The notes under the pieces were generated by a model. It was given only the letters and a program-made list of their open reading frames with translations. It ran no database searches and was not told the origin of the DNA. From Gemmatimonadales bacterium (lineage in GTDB: Bacteria > Gemmatimonadota > Gemmatimonadetes > Palauibacterales > Palauibacteraceae): DNA of 64,000 nt. Position 1 is the stretch's first letter, and every line of letters begins with the position of its first letter. The translations under genes were made by a program, and so were the position numbers. This document shows positions 7,268 to 15,677 of this stretch, one piece after another. Location of the stretch: positions 16,168-80,167 of the forward strand of contig VXQX01000076.1 in the NCBI GenBank assembly GCA_009838765.1, given 5' to 3'.

Positions 7268-10171
7268 ATGAAGCTGGAGATGGAGCCTTTCGGCGAGTTC
7301 GCCGGGCGCCACATAGGACTGGCGCTGTCGGATGTCGAGCCGATGCTCGCGGCGATCGGCGCGGAGAGCGTGAGGGCACTCGTCGATGAGACCGTTCCCG
7401 ACCCGATCCGCCTGGGGCGCGACCTCGATCTGCCCGAAGCGATCACCGAGAGGAGGCTCCTCGATCGCGCGGCGGAACTCGCGCGCCTCAACCGACCCTT
7501 CCGTTCCTATCTCGGTCTGGGGTATCACGGGACTCTGACGCCCGGCGTCATTCTCCGGAACATCTTCGAGAACCCCGGCTGGTATACACAGTATACACCC
7601 TATCAGGCCGAGATTTCGCAGGGGCGGCTCGAAGCCCTGCTCAACTTCCAGACGATGGTAATCGACCTCACGGGGCTTCCGATCGCGAACGCCTCGCTCC
7701 TGGACGAGGGAACCGCCGCGGCGGAGGCGATGCTGATGCTCTGGGCCAGCAAGGGGAGCGGCGAACGGAACGTCTTCCTCGTCTCCGAGGCCTGCCACCC
7801 GCAGACCGTCGCCGTCGTCCGCGGCCGCGCCCGGCCGCTTGGCATCCAGGTCCGCCTGTTCCAGCACGGCGACATCGCGGCGCACGATCCGGATGACGCG
7901 TTCGGCGCGCTGGTGCAGTACCCGACCACGGAAGGCGCGGTCCTCGACTATCGGGGACTCTGCGACGCGCTTCACGAGCACGGCGCCGGAGTCGTGGTCG
8001 CGGCGGATCTCCTCGCCCTCGCCCTGCTCGTCCCGCCGGGCGAGTTCGGCGCGGACATCGCGGTCGGCAACTCCCAGCGGTTCGGGGTGCCCATGGGCTA
8101 CGGCGGACCGCACGCCGCCTACCTCGCGGCCACCGACGAGTTCAAGCGCAAGCTGCCGGGGCGGATCATCGGAGTCTCGGTCGACGCGGACGGGAACCCG
8201 GCGCTCCGGATGGCCCTGCAGACGCGCGAGCAGCATATTCGGCGGGAGAAGGCCACCTCGAACATCTGCACCGCCCAGGTGCTGCTCGCGATCATGGCCG
8301 GGATGTACGCCGTGTACCACGGCCCGGAGGGCATCCACGCCATCGCGACCCGCGTCCGCAAGTTGACCTGGACCCTCGCCCGCGGACTCGAGCGGCTCGG
8401 GCACACGATCGTCCACGAGCAGTTCTTCGACACGCTGCAGGTCATCCCCTCGGGCTTCACATCCGCCGACATTCTCGCCCGTGCGCGCGAGCACGACATC
8501 AACCTGCGGGATTTCGAGGATGGGACCGTCGGGATCGCTCTCGACGAGACCGTGCGGGGGGAGGATCTCGAGGACTTGTTCGCGGTGTTCGGCGGGGAGA
8601 GCGGGGCGGAGTTCGGCGCCGGAGATGTCGCTGCGGACACTCCGGAGCCCGTCTACCCCGGTGAACTCGCGCGCACCTCGAACTACCTGGAGCACCCGGT
8701 CTTCAACCGCTACCGTTCCGAGACCGAGATGCTCCGGTACATCCATCGGCTCGAAACCCGGGACCTGTCGCTGAACACGAGCATGATCCCGCTCGGATCC
8801 TGCACGATGAAGCTCAACGCGACATCGCAGATGATCCCCGTCACGTGGGCGGAGTTCGGGTCGCTGCACCCGTTCGCCCCCGTGGACCAGGCGGGGGGTT
8901 ACCGGCGCCTGTTCGACGAACTGGAGCGGTGGCTCTGCGAGATCAGCGGGCTGCCGGCGTGCTCGCTGCAGCCGAACTCGGGCGCCCAGGGCGAGTACAC
9001 CGGCCTGCTCGTGATCGCGGCCCGGCACGAGGACCGGGGCGAGGGACACCGGGATGTGTGCCTCATCCCGTCGTCGGCGCACGGGACGAATCCCGCGAGC
9101 GCGGTCATGGCCGGGATGAAGGTCGTCGTCGTCCGCTGCGACGAGAACGGCAACATCGATGTCGAGGATCTGCGCGCCAAGGCGGAGAAACATGCCGACC
9201 GGCTCGCGGCGACGATGATCACCTATCCCTCCACCCACGGCGTGTTCGAGTCGGCCATCCGGGAGGTCACGGACATCGTCCACGAGCACGGCGGACTCGT
9301 GTACCTCGATGGCGCCAACCTCAACGCCCAGGTCGGCCTCTGCCGGCCCGGCGACTACGGCGCCGACGTCATCCACATCAACCTCCACAAGACGTTCGCC
9401 ATCCCGCACGGCGGCGGCGGTCCGGGGATGGGTCCGATCTGCGCCACGGACGAACTCGCACCGTACCTGCCGGGACACCCGCTCGTCGATGTGGGCGGCG
9501 ACGCCGCGATCCCGGCCGTCTCGGCGGCGCCATGGGGGAGCGCCTCGATTCTCCTGATCTCGTGGGCCTACGTCGCCATGCTCGGCCGGGACGGCGTGCG
9601 AGCGGCGACCGAGGCGGCCGTTCTCAACGCGAACTACATGGCGAGTCGTCTGAGCGAGCACTTCGATGTCCTCTACCGCGGCGAGCACGGGCGGGTCGCG
9701 CACGAGTTCATCCTCGACCTGCGTCCGCTGCGGCGGGGGACGGGGGTGACGGATGAGGATGTCGCGAAGCGACTCATGGACTACGGATTCCATGCGCCCA
9801 CGATGTCCTTCCCGGTCGCGGGGACGATCATGATCGAGCCCACGGAGAGCGAGTCGAAGCGGGAACTGGACCGGCTCGTCGACGCTCTGATTTCGATTCG
9901 CGCGGAGATTCGGAGGATCGCGGACGGGACGCTGGATGCGAAGGACAATCCGCTGAAGAACGCCCCCCACACCGCGGAGATGGTGACGTCGGATACATGG
10001 GGCCACGCGTACACGCGGCGGGAAGCGGCGTGGCCGGCGCCTTCGACCCGGGAGTGGAAGTTCTGGCCGCCCGTGCGCCGCGTGAACAACGCGTACGGAG
10101 ACCGGAACCTCGTCTGTGCGTGTCCGCCGATCGAGAGCTACGAAACCGAGGCCGCCGACACGGCGGAGTAG
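7268..10171 (+). CDS. gcvP: Glycine dehydrogenase (decarboxylating), P protein, single-chain
   Basis: The product has 967 residues, the length of the fused P1-P2 type rather than the split GcvPA/GcvPB pair. It decarboxylates glycine with pyridoxal phosphate and passes the aminomethyl group to GcvH. The cofactor lysine is K708 in [16 protein letters not shown]. The N-terminal half carries the [10 protein letters not shown] region of the P1 module. No gcvT or lpd lies in this window, so the remaining components must be encoded elsewhere. An 18-base tandem duplication begins at its stop codon. The call is secure. Confidence 0.97.
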   Translation: MKLEMEPFGEFAGRHIGLALSDVEPMLAAIGAESVRALVDETVPDPIRLGRDLDLPEAITERRLLDRAAELARLNRPFRSYLGLGYHGTLTPGVILRNIFENPGWYTQYTPYQAEISQGRLEALLNFQTMVIDLTGLPIANASLLDEGTAAAEAMLMLWASKGSGERNVFLVSEACHPQTVAVVRGRARPLGIQVRLFQHGDIAAHDPDDAFGALVQYPTTEGAVLDYRGLCDALHEHGAGVVVAADLLALALLVPPGEFGADIAVGNSQRFGVPMGYGGPHAAYLAATDEFKRKLPGRIIGVSVDADGNPALRMALQTREQHIRREKATSNICTAQVLLAIMAGMYAVYHGPEGIHAIATRVRKLTWTLARGLERLGHTIVHEQFFDTLQVIPSGFTSADILARAREHDINLRDFEDGTVGIALDETVRGEDLEDLFAVFGGESGAEFGAGDVAADTPEPVYPGELARTSNYLEHPVFNRYRSETEMLRYIHRLETRDLSLNTSMIPLGSCTMKLNATSQMIPVTWAEFGSLHPFAPVDQAGGYRRLFDELERWLCEISGLPACSLQPNSGAQGEYTGLLVIAARHEDRGEGHRDVCLIPSSAHGTNPASAVMAGMKVVVVRCDENGNIDVEDLRAKAEKHADRLAATMITYPSTHGVFESAIREVTDIVHEHGGLVYLDGANLNAQVGLCRPGDYGADVIHINLHKTFAIPHGGGGPGMGPICATDELAPYLPGHPLVDVGGDAAIPAVSAAPWGSASILLISWAYVAMLGRDGVRAATEAAVLNANYMASRLSEHFDVLYRGEHGRVAHEFILDLRPLRRGTGVTDEDVAKRLMDYGFHAPTMSFPVAGTIMIEPTESESKRELDRLVDALISIRAEIRRIADGTLDAKDNPLKNAPHTAEMVTSDTWGHAYTRREAAWPAPSTREWKFWPPVRRVNNAYGDRNLVCACPPIESYETEAADTAE

Positions 10172-10198
10172 GGCAACACAGCGGAGTAGGGCAACCGG
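10163..10198. repeat. 18-base tandem duplication across the gcvP stop codon
   Basis: GCGGAGTAGGGCAAC is repeated with an 18-base period (copies at 10163-10180 and 10181-10198; the last three bases differ). The first copy contains the final codons and TAG of gcvP; the second supplies an in-phase extra TAG. It is most simply a slippage duplication and lies just before the ribosome site of the next gene. Confidence 0.85.
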
Positions 10199-10215
10199 AC
10201 CCAGGAGGGAAGCGG

Positions 10216-10908
10216 ATGGCGCGACTCGTCTTTCACGGCCAGAGCTGTTACGAGATCGAAACGGCAGACGGAACCCGACTCCTCATCGACCCGTTTCTGA
10301 CCGGTAACCCCGTGGCGGACGTCGGACCGGAGCACTTCACCGACCGCCTCGACTATCTCCTGCTCACGCACGGGCACGGCGACCACATCGCGGACGCCTG
10401 GGACATCCTCGAGGCGACGGATGCGACGCTCATCGCCACGTATGAGATCGTGTCGTACGCCGGGGAAGTGCAGGGGCACGCGAACGCCCACCCCATGCAC
10501 ATCGGCGGCGCCCACGAGTTCCCGTTCGGGCGCGTCAAGCTCACCGTGGCCCTCCACGGCGGGAAGATCGACGCGCCGGGGGCGGAGGCGTACACGACGA
10601 CGCCCGCCGGCATCCTCCTGACCGTGGATGGCACGCGCGTCTACCACGCCGGAGATACGGGGCTCACGCGCGACATGGAGCTTCTGAACGGGGAGGTGGA
10701 CGTGGCGCTGGTGCCGATCGGCGACAACTTCACGATGGGCCCGGAGGACGCCGCGCGCGCGATAGAGATGATCGAACCCCGCATCGCCGTGCCGAACCAC
10801 TACGGCACGTGGGAGTTGATCGACGTCGATCCGGGCCGCTTCGTGAACGCCGTGGGCGACACCGCGGAGGTCGTGATCCTCCACCCCGGGGAAGCCCTGG
10901 AGTTGTGA
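10216..10908 (+). CDS. UPF0173-type metal-dependent hydrolase (metallo-beta-lactamase fold)
   Basis: The product has 230 residues. The compact fold has LTHGHGDHIAD (zinc ligands H-x-H-x-D-H) near residue 57, YHAGDTGLT in the second half, and a terminal PNHYGTWE motif, the pattern of the UPF0173 family. Members are cytoplasmic hydrolases of unknown physiological substrate. The ATG at 10216 follows an AGGAGGGA ribosome site. The stop overlaps the GTG of the lipoate-ligase gene (GTGA), so translation is probably coupled; whether it serves the lipoylation or glycine pathway is not known. Confidence 0.88.
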   Translation: MARLVFHGQSCYEIETADGTRLLIDPFLTGNPVADVGPEHFTDRLDYLLLTHGHGDHIADAWDILEATDATLIATYEIVSYAGEVQGHANAHPMHIGGAHEFPFGRVKLTVALHGGKIDAPGAEAYTTTPAGILLTVDGTRVYHAGDTGLTRDMELLNGEVDVALVPIGDNFTMGPEDAARAIEMIEPRIAVPNHYGTWELIDVDPGRFVNAVGDTAEVVILHPGEALEL

Positions 10909-11789
10909 CGGCGGGGCGCGCGCGTACCCGGCCCCGGGGATCGCCGTGCGTCGTACTCCCCTACACCGTGGCGGACGGCGCCCGCAACATGGCCTTGGAC
11001 GAGGCGATGCTCGAGCTTGCCGCGGGCGGTTCGACGCTCCTCCGGTTTTATGGCTGGGAGCCCTGGTGCCTGTCGCTCGGGCGGCACCAGGAGGCTCCGG
11101 ACCGGCTCCTCGGGCGCTCTCGGCATGAACTCCGCCCCGGCATCGACGCCGTTCGGCGGCCGACGGGCGGCCGATCCGTCTTCCACGGCCCCGAGATCAC
11201 CTATGCCTTCGCCTGTCCGGCGCGGGCGTGGGGCGGGCCCCGGGCCGTCCTGCAAACCGTGCACCGGGCGCTGGCCGAGGGGCTGCGCTCCGTGGACGTT
11301 CCCCTCGATGCCGCTCAGGGCAACGATGCCGAGGCGAATTTCGCGGCGGCCTCCCGCATCTCCGCCGCGAGCTGCTTTCGCGATCCGGCCCCCGGAGAAC
11401 TCACCGCGCGCGGCCGCAAGCTCGTGGGCAGCGCCCAGTGCCGCCGCGGCCGTGGTGTGCTCCAGCACGGGTCCGTTCTCCTCGAGGACAGACAGCGATT
11501 CGGCGACCTGGACGGGCCCGATATCGGGCCGGATGAGCGCGCCGAGGCGGGCGTCTCCGGGAAGGGACCCGCGATCGGCCTGAACGAGCTGCTCGACCCG
11601 GTGCCCCGCCCTCGCCTCATCGTCGAGCGCCTCGCAGACAGCGTGGCCCGCGCTTTCGGTGCGCCCGCCGCGCCCGCCTCAGCCGCGGCGGACGCTTCGG
11701 GCGAGATCGCGACCTCCACGGCTCTGAACCGTCTCGCGGCCCGCTACGAGCGCAGCCACCGATCGGGCGCCTGGCTCTGGCGCCGGTAA
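10905..11789 (+). CDS. Lipoate-protein ligase A family (BPL/LplA/LipB catalytic fold)
   Basis: The product has 294 residues from a GTG overlapping the preceding stop. The N-terminus has NMALDEAML, and RRPTGGRSVFHG is the lipoate/ATP-binding signature. The segment around GRKLVGSAQCR, with its lysine, and then LQHGS are also conserved. It attaches lipoyl or octanoyl groups to carrier lysines; GcvH, encoded upstream, is the obvious local partner. Octanoyl-transferase (LipM-like) activity is an equally possible reading, since the two share this scaffold. Confidence 0.85.
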   Translation: MTAGRARTRPRGSPCVVLPYTVADGARNMALDEAMLELAAGGSTLLRFYGWEPWCLSLGRHQEAPDRLLGRSRHELRPGIDAVRRPTGGRSVFHGPEITYAFACPARAWGGPRAVLQTVHRALAEGLRSVDVPLDAAQGNDAEANFAAASRISAASCFRDPAPGELTARGRKLVGSAQCRRGRGVLQHGSVLLEDRQRFGDLDGPDIGPDERAEAGVSGKGPAIGLNELLDPVPRPRLIVERLADSVARAFGAPAAPASAAADASGEIATSTALNRLAARYERSHRSGAWLWRR

Positions 11790-11806
11790 AGGTGCGGTTC
11801 CGCCGC

Positions 11807-11835
11807 TTGACGGTCCCGCAGACCGCTTCTAGCTT
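11807..11835 (+). promoter_or_regulatory. Probable promoter for the TolQ/ExbB-like gene
   Basis: TTGACG (11807-11812), 17 bases, then TAGCTT (11830-11835). The -35 is strong and the -10 is a 3-of-6 match. A TAGCTT element also occurs upstream of the sigma-factor gene (33146-33151), so this may be an accepted local -10 form. Confidence 0.4.
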
Positions 11836-11921
11836 GGTTCCGCTCGTACTTCGGGCGCATCCGCGCCGGACGTTGCGAGTCAGGCAATCGATGAACCTTA
11901 CCGCTTACCGGGAGGACCACC

Positions 11922-12596
11922 TTGATCGCGTCCAAACTCTGGTTGCAGGAGACACTGACGCTGGGTGAGGGTCAGTCGCTCAATCTGGTGGAGATCTGGG
12001 ATGCCGGGGGTTGGATGATGTGGCCGCTGGGGGCCGCGCTGGCCATTGGGATCCTCATCATCCTCTGGAAGCTCGTCGACCTGCAGTTGAAGGGCGGCAA
12101 GAACAAGAGCGTCCTCCGGGAAGCCGACGAACAGATCGCCGCCGGCCACCTCGATGACGCGCTCGAAGTCTGCAGCGAGTCCGGCGCTCCGGCGGGGAAC
12201 GTCCTCAGCGCAGGGCTCTCGCGCTACAACGAAGGGACCGACCGCGCGACGCAGGCGGTCGAGAACGCCGGCGCCATCGAAGTCGCGGGGCTCGAGAAGG
12301 GTCTCGTGTGGCTGGCGACGCTGTCGAACGTCGCGCCGCTCCTCGGCTTCCTCGGGACCGTGATCGGGATGATCATGGCCTTCCAGGCCATCGAGATCGC
12401 GGGCGAAGTGGAAGCCACGCTGGTCGCCGGCGGGATCAAGGTCGCGCTCATCACCACTGCCACCGGTCTCACGATCGCGATTCCGATCAACATCTTTCAC
12501 AACTACTTCGTGACGAAGATCGACCGGCTCGTCATCGACATGGAAGAGAGCGCCCAGCGCCTCATCGACGCACTGCACGAGCGCGCGGCCGCCTAG
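11922..12596 (+). CDS. MotA/TolQ/ExbB-type proton channel protein
   Basis: The product has 224 residues from a TTG at 11922 with a GGGAGGA ribosome site. One hydrophobic segment lies near residues 30-50. The paired segments near 135-155 and 165-190 contain the family core: a TLSNVAPLLGFLGTVIGM run and then KVALITTATGLTIAIP. This is the arrangement of ExbB/TolQ, which use the proton gradient to energise TonB- or Tol-dependent envelope work. The usual ExbD/TolR partner is not next to it; a strong terminator and then a lytic transglycosylase follow. The partner may be encoded elsewhere. Confidence 0.88.
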   Translation: MIASKLWLQETLTLGEGQSLNLVEIWDAGGWMMWPLGAALAIGILIILWKLVDLQLKGGKNKSVLREADEQIAAGHLDDALEVCSESGAPAGNVLSAGLSRYNEGTDRATQAVENAGAIEVAGLEKGLVWLATLSNVAPLLGFLGTVIGMIMAFQAIEIAGEVEATLVAGGIKVALITTATGLTIAIPINIFHNYFVTKIDRLVIDMEESAQRLIDALHERAAA

Positions 12597-12652
12597 AAGA
12601 AGGAAAACCGGTCGCCGGAGCGTTCCCGGCGCGCACGAGGGTTCCGAACAAG

Positions 12653-12682
12653 CGGCCCGCCATCCCGGCGGGCCGTTTTTTT
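12653..12682 (+). terminator. Intrinsic terminator after the ExbB/TolQ-like gene
   Basis: A perfect 9-bp GC stem (12653-12661 with 12667-12675) with a 5-base loop is followed by seven T (12676-12682). It closes the transcription unit 56 bases after the stop. Confidence 0.92.
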
Positions 12683-12802
12683 GCCTGGAGGCTGGAGCCT
12701 TCAGCTTGCATCGAGGGCACCGGAGCATCGAAGTTCGGTGGCGGGCCGCAGGCCGGGCCCGGCGTGAAATGGGGTGGGGACGACGTGGAAGGAGGCCTTC
12801 CT

Positions 12803-15187
12803 GTGCATGTTCAGCAGCGCATCCGGCGCCTTGCGCGCATCCACCGGGTAAGCGGTCCCTGGCTGGGGTCGCTACTGTCGCTGGTCCTGACGTCCGCCCT
12901 CGCCGCGCAGGTGGGGAGTGCGGCACCCTCGCCCGGCCCCGGCCGGGTCGAAGCGACGACGGCAGGCGCCGATGTGCTGGAACGGGCGCGGCGCCTTCTC
13001 GATGCCCGGATGCCGGTTTCGGCATCGGCTCTGCTGGCGCCCGCGCTCGCCGCGGGCGAGTTGGCGGGCGACGAGGCCGTGCTGCTGGCGGCGCGGGCCT
13101 TCGCGGATCAGCGGGCATGGGCTTCCGTGCTGGGCCTCCTCTCGGAGCGTGAGGGCTCGACGCCGGCCGCGCGGTCGCAGGCCACGCTCCTCCTGGCGCG
13201 GGCGTACGCGGGGCTCGACAGCCTGACCCGGTCCGCGGCTCAGTACCGCGCGTATCTGGACGGGGTCGACGGGACGCCTCCGCTGCGTGCGCGGGTCGAG
13301 TTCGCCCGCGTGTCCTACCGGCGCTACCAGTGGTACGAAGCGCGGGACCAGCTCGCGTTCGCCGAGCGCGAACACCCGGAAGTCGCTCCGTGGTTGCGGC
13401 TCTCGCGCCTCTACGCCTTGGCGGAGGCCGAGGACCGGGACGCCTTCGCCCTCGCCGACTCGATCCTGCGCGAGGGCCGCGTGCCGGCGGATTCCGCGCT
13501 CCTTCCGGCGGCGCGCCTGGCGTTCAAGCTGGAGTCTCCCGAACGGGGTGCCGCGCTCGCGGCCCGCGCCGGCAGGGGCGTCCGGAACGTCCTCGCCGCC
13601 CGGCACCTCGGACCGCACTACCTGGCGATGGGGGACTCCGCCTCCGCCGCCGCGGCCTTCATGGATGCGATCGGGAGAGGTCTCCAGACGCCGGAGACGG
13701 GACCCGCGCTCCTGGCGCTCACGCGCTCCTGGCGGACGCTGCGCGACGTCGGACGCTCCGACACTCGCGCCGGGCGTCACTCCCGCGGCGCCGGCTATCT
13801 CTCGGAGGCGCTGGAACTCGCACCCGCGGCCGAACGCCCGGGCATCGCCGAATCGCTCGCGTCGGCGTACATGGCGCTGGGCGCGCCCGGGCGGGCGGCG
13901 GAGGCGCTGGCCCCGTGGACCGGGGACCCCGCCTCCGTCACCGCGCCCCGGGCGTCGCTGTGGATGCTCGCCGCCAGCATCTACCGCGCGCTCGGGCGCC
14001 ACGGCGACGCCGACGAGGCTCACAAGACGGCCGCCCGCGGCTCCGGCGATGTCGCCGCCCGCGCCGCCTACCTCCTCGCGGACCTCGAGCACGATGCCGG
14101 CCGCCCGGACATCGCGGGGGAGGGCTTCGAGCGCTCTTACCGCGCGTTCCCCGGCGCGAGCTACGGGACACGGTCGCTGGAACGGCTCGCGCTTCTCGCG
14201 TACCACGAGGGCCGTTACGAGGAGGCGCGCACCCACCTGGCCGAATACCGCGAGCGCTACCCGGAGGGCGAGTGGGTCCAGGGAGCCATCTATTGGAGCG
14301 GCAAGGTCGCGGAGGCGCTGGGCGACGCCCAGGCCGCGAGCGCGTTCTACGCGCGCGCCCTGCGGTACAATCCGCTCGATTACTACGCCATCCTCGCCGA
14401 GCCGCGCACCGGCGCGGACCGCCTGGCGGCGGTCGGACTCCGGGAAGAAGAGCCGCTGCCCGACCTCGATCCCATCCACGCGACCGCGCTCCGGCGCATG
14501 AACGTGCTGCGGGAGGTGGGGTGGCCCCAGCGCGCGCGCCGGGAATACCGCCGCGCCAGCGAGGGCGAACCGTCGACGTACGGAGCAATTCTTGCGTTCG
14601 CGCACGCCCTGAACGACGCGGAATGGACGCGGGAGGGGATTCGGGAGGGGTGGCGCGCGCAGGCGATCCGCGGCCGCTGGACCCGGCCGCTCCTCGAAGC
14701 GATCTATCCGCTCCCGTTCCGCGAGGCCCTCGTCGCCGCGGCCGGGCGGAACGGACTCCCGCCCCACTTCGTCGCCGGACTCTCGCGTCGCGAGTCGATG
14801 TTCGACCCGGAGATCCGTTCCGTCGCCAATGCCATCGGTCTCATGCAGCTCCTGCCGGAGACGGCCCGCAACGTCTCGTCTCGCGCCGGACTCGCAGGCT
14901 ATCGCCGCCACCAGCTCACGGTCCCGCAGGTCAACCTGATGCTCGGTACCCGGTACCTGGCGGAGGTCCTCGGCCGCTTCGACAATTTCGATATCGCGGG
15001 GATGATTTCCTACAACGCCGGCCCCCATCGCTACACCCGCTGGCGCGACTTCCCCGAGTTCTCGGACGAGGAAAAGCTGGTCGAGCGGATCCCCTACCGC
15101 GAAACGCGCGAGTACGTCCGGGCGGTCACGGAACTGGCCGAAATCTACCGCTTCCTGTACCCGGACCTGGGCGTTTCGAACCCCTGA
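12803..15187 (+). CDS. Slt70-type soluble lytic murein transglycosylase with TPR-like superhelix
   Basis: The product has 794 residues. The GTG at 12803 is chosen because GGAGG lies seven bases upstream and the first 35 residues then form a signal peptide (basic start, hydrophobic core, A-x-A near residue 34). Residues 50-620 are an alpha-helical, TPR-like superhelix rich in Ala, Arg and Leu. The C-terminal 150 residues are the SLT catalytic domain, with catalytic E664 in SRRESMFDP, then GLMQLLPETA and ISYNAGP. It cleaves peptidoglycan to 1,6-anhydro products in the periplasm. It lies alone between two terminators or promoters. Confidence 0.9.
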   Translation: MHVQQRIRRLARIHRVSGPWLGSLLSLVLTSALAAQVGSAAPSPGPGRVEATTAGADVLERARRLLDARMPVSASALLAPALAAGELAGDEAVLLAARAFADQRAWASVLGLLSEREGSTPAARSQATLLLARAYAGLDSLTRSAAQYRAYLDGVDGTPPLRARVEFARVSYRRYQWYEARDQLAFAEREHPEVAPWLRLSRLYALAEAEDRDAFALADSILREGRVPADSALLPAARLAFKLESPERGAALAARAGRGVRNVLAARHLGPHYLAMGDSASAAAAFMDAIGRGLQTPETGPALLALTRSWRTLRDVGRSDTRAGRHSRGAGYLSEALELAPAAERPGIAESLASAYMALGAPGRAAEALAPWTGDPASVTAPRASLWMLAASIYRALGRHGDADEAHKTAARGSGDVAARAAYLLADLEHDAGRPDIAGEGFERSYRAFPGASYGTRSLERLALLAYHEGRYEEARTHLAEYRERYPEGEWVQGAIYWSGKVAEALGDAQAASAFYARALRYNPLDYYAILAEPRTGADRLAAVGLREEEPLPDLDPIHATALRRMNVLREVGWPQRARREYRRASEGEPSTYGAILAFAHALNDAEWTREGIREGWRAQAIRGRWTRPLLEAIYPLPFREALVAAAGRNGLPPHFVAGLSRRESMFDPEIRSVANAIGLMQLLPETARNVSSRAGLAGYRRHQLTVPQVNLMLGTRYLAEVLGRFDNFDIAGMISYNAGPHRYTRWRDFPEFSDEEKLVERIPYRETREYVRAVTELAEIYRFLYPDLGVSNP

Positions 15188-15209
15188 TACGGTCGGTCCC
15201 GATGGCGTG

Positions 15210-15238
15210 TTGACGGGTCCAAATTGCTCGCATAGCAT
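15210..15238 (+). promoter_or_regulatory. Promoter for the cold-shock gene
   Basis: TTGACG (15210-15215) and TAGCAT (15233-15238) are 17 bases apart. The start codon lies about 90 bases further on, leaving the long leader typical of cold-shock mRNAs. Confidence 0.5.
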
Positions 15239-15332
15239 AGCAATGTCTCGTGTCCGGCGGCGCGAAAAACGATGCAGGCCAGGCCGCACCACGCGCCCGC
15301 AACACCCATCACCGAGGTTCGCAGGAGGCAGG

Positions 15333-15539
15333 ATGCCATCAGGTACGGTCAAGTGGTTCAACGACTCCAAGGGGTACGGTTTCATCGAGCAGCCCGACGG
15401 CGGCGACGACGTCTTCGTGCACTATTCGTCCATCGACATGGACGGGTACAAGACGCTCGTCGAAGGGATGGCAGTGGACTACGAGTTCACGCAGGGCGAG
15501 AAGGGCCTGCACGCGACCCGCGTCGTCCGCACCGCCTGA
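15333..15539 (+). CDS. Cold-shock-domain protein (CspA family)
   Basis: The product has 68 residues, one complete cold-shock domain. RNP1 appears as KGYGFIEQ and RNP2 as DVFVHYSSI, the aromatic surfaces that bind single-stranded RNA or DNA. The start GTVKWFNDSKGYGF is typical. The ATG at 15333 follows an AGGAGG site. It is monocistronic, with its own promoter, long leader and strong terminator, and probably acts as an RNA chaperone; cold induction is possible but cannot be read from sequence. Confidence 0.95.
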   Translation: MPSGTVKWFNDSKGYGFIEQPDGGDDVFVHYSSIDMDGYKTLVEGMAVDYEFTQGEKGLHATRVVRTA

Positions 15540-15564
15540 CCGCAGGCCGTAGCCGAAGCCTCAC

Positions 15565-15598
15565 GCGCCCCGCCCCCGCGGCGGGGCGCTTTTTTTTT
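15565..15598 (+). terminator. Intrinsic terminator after the cold-shock gene
   Basis: A perfect 10-bp stem (15565-15574 with 15580-15589, GCGCCCCGCC and its complement) with a 5-base loop is followed by nine T. Confidence 0.94.
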
Positions 15599-15677
15599 CG
15601 CCGGGCTTTGCGAGGGACCGCCCTCCGGCAATACATAGATGCCATGTTGACCATCCCCGACGGCCCGTGACCGCCGT

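Noticed and set aside
7202..10006. A 934-codon open frame on the minus strand antisense to gcvP, with similar long frames at 12872-15385, 16506-17891, 18200-20848 and 53072-55297
   Set aside because: In very GC-rich DNA the antisense frames of real genes stay open by chance; these translations are rich in Arg, Gly and His, have no family motifs and cover well-identified genes.
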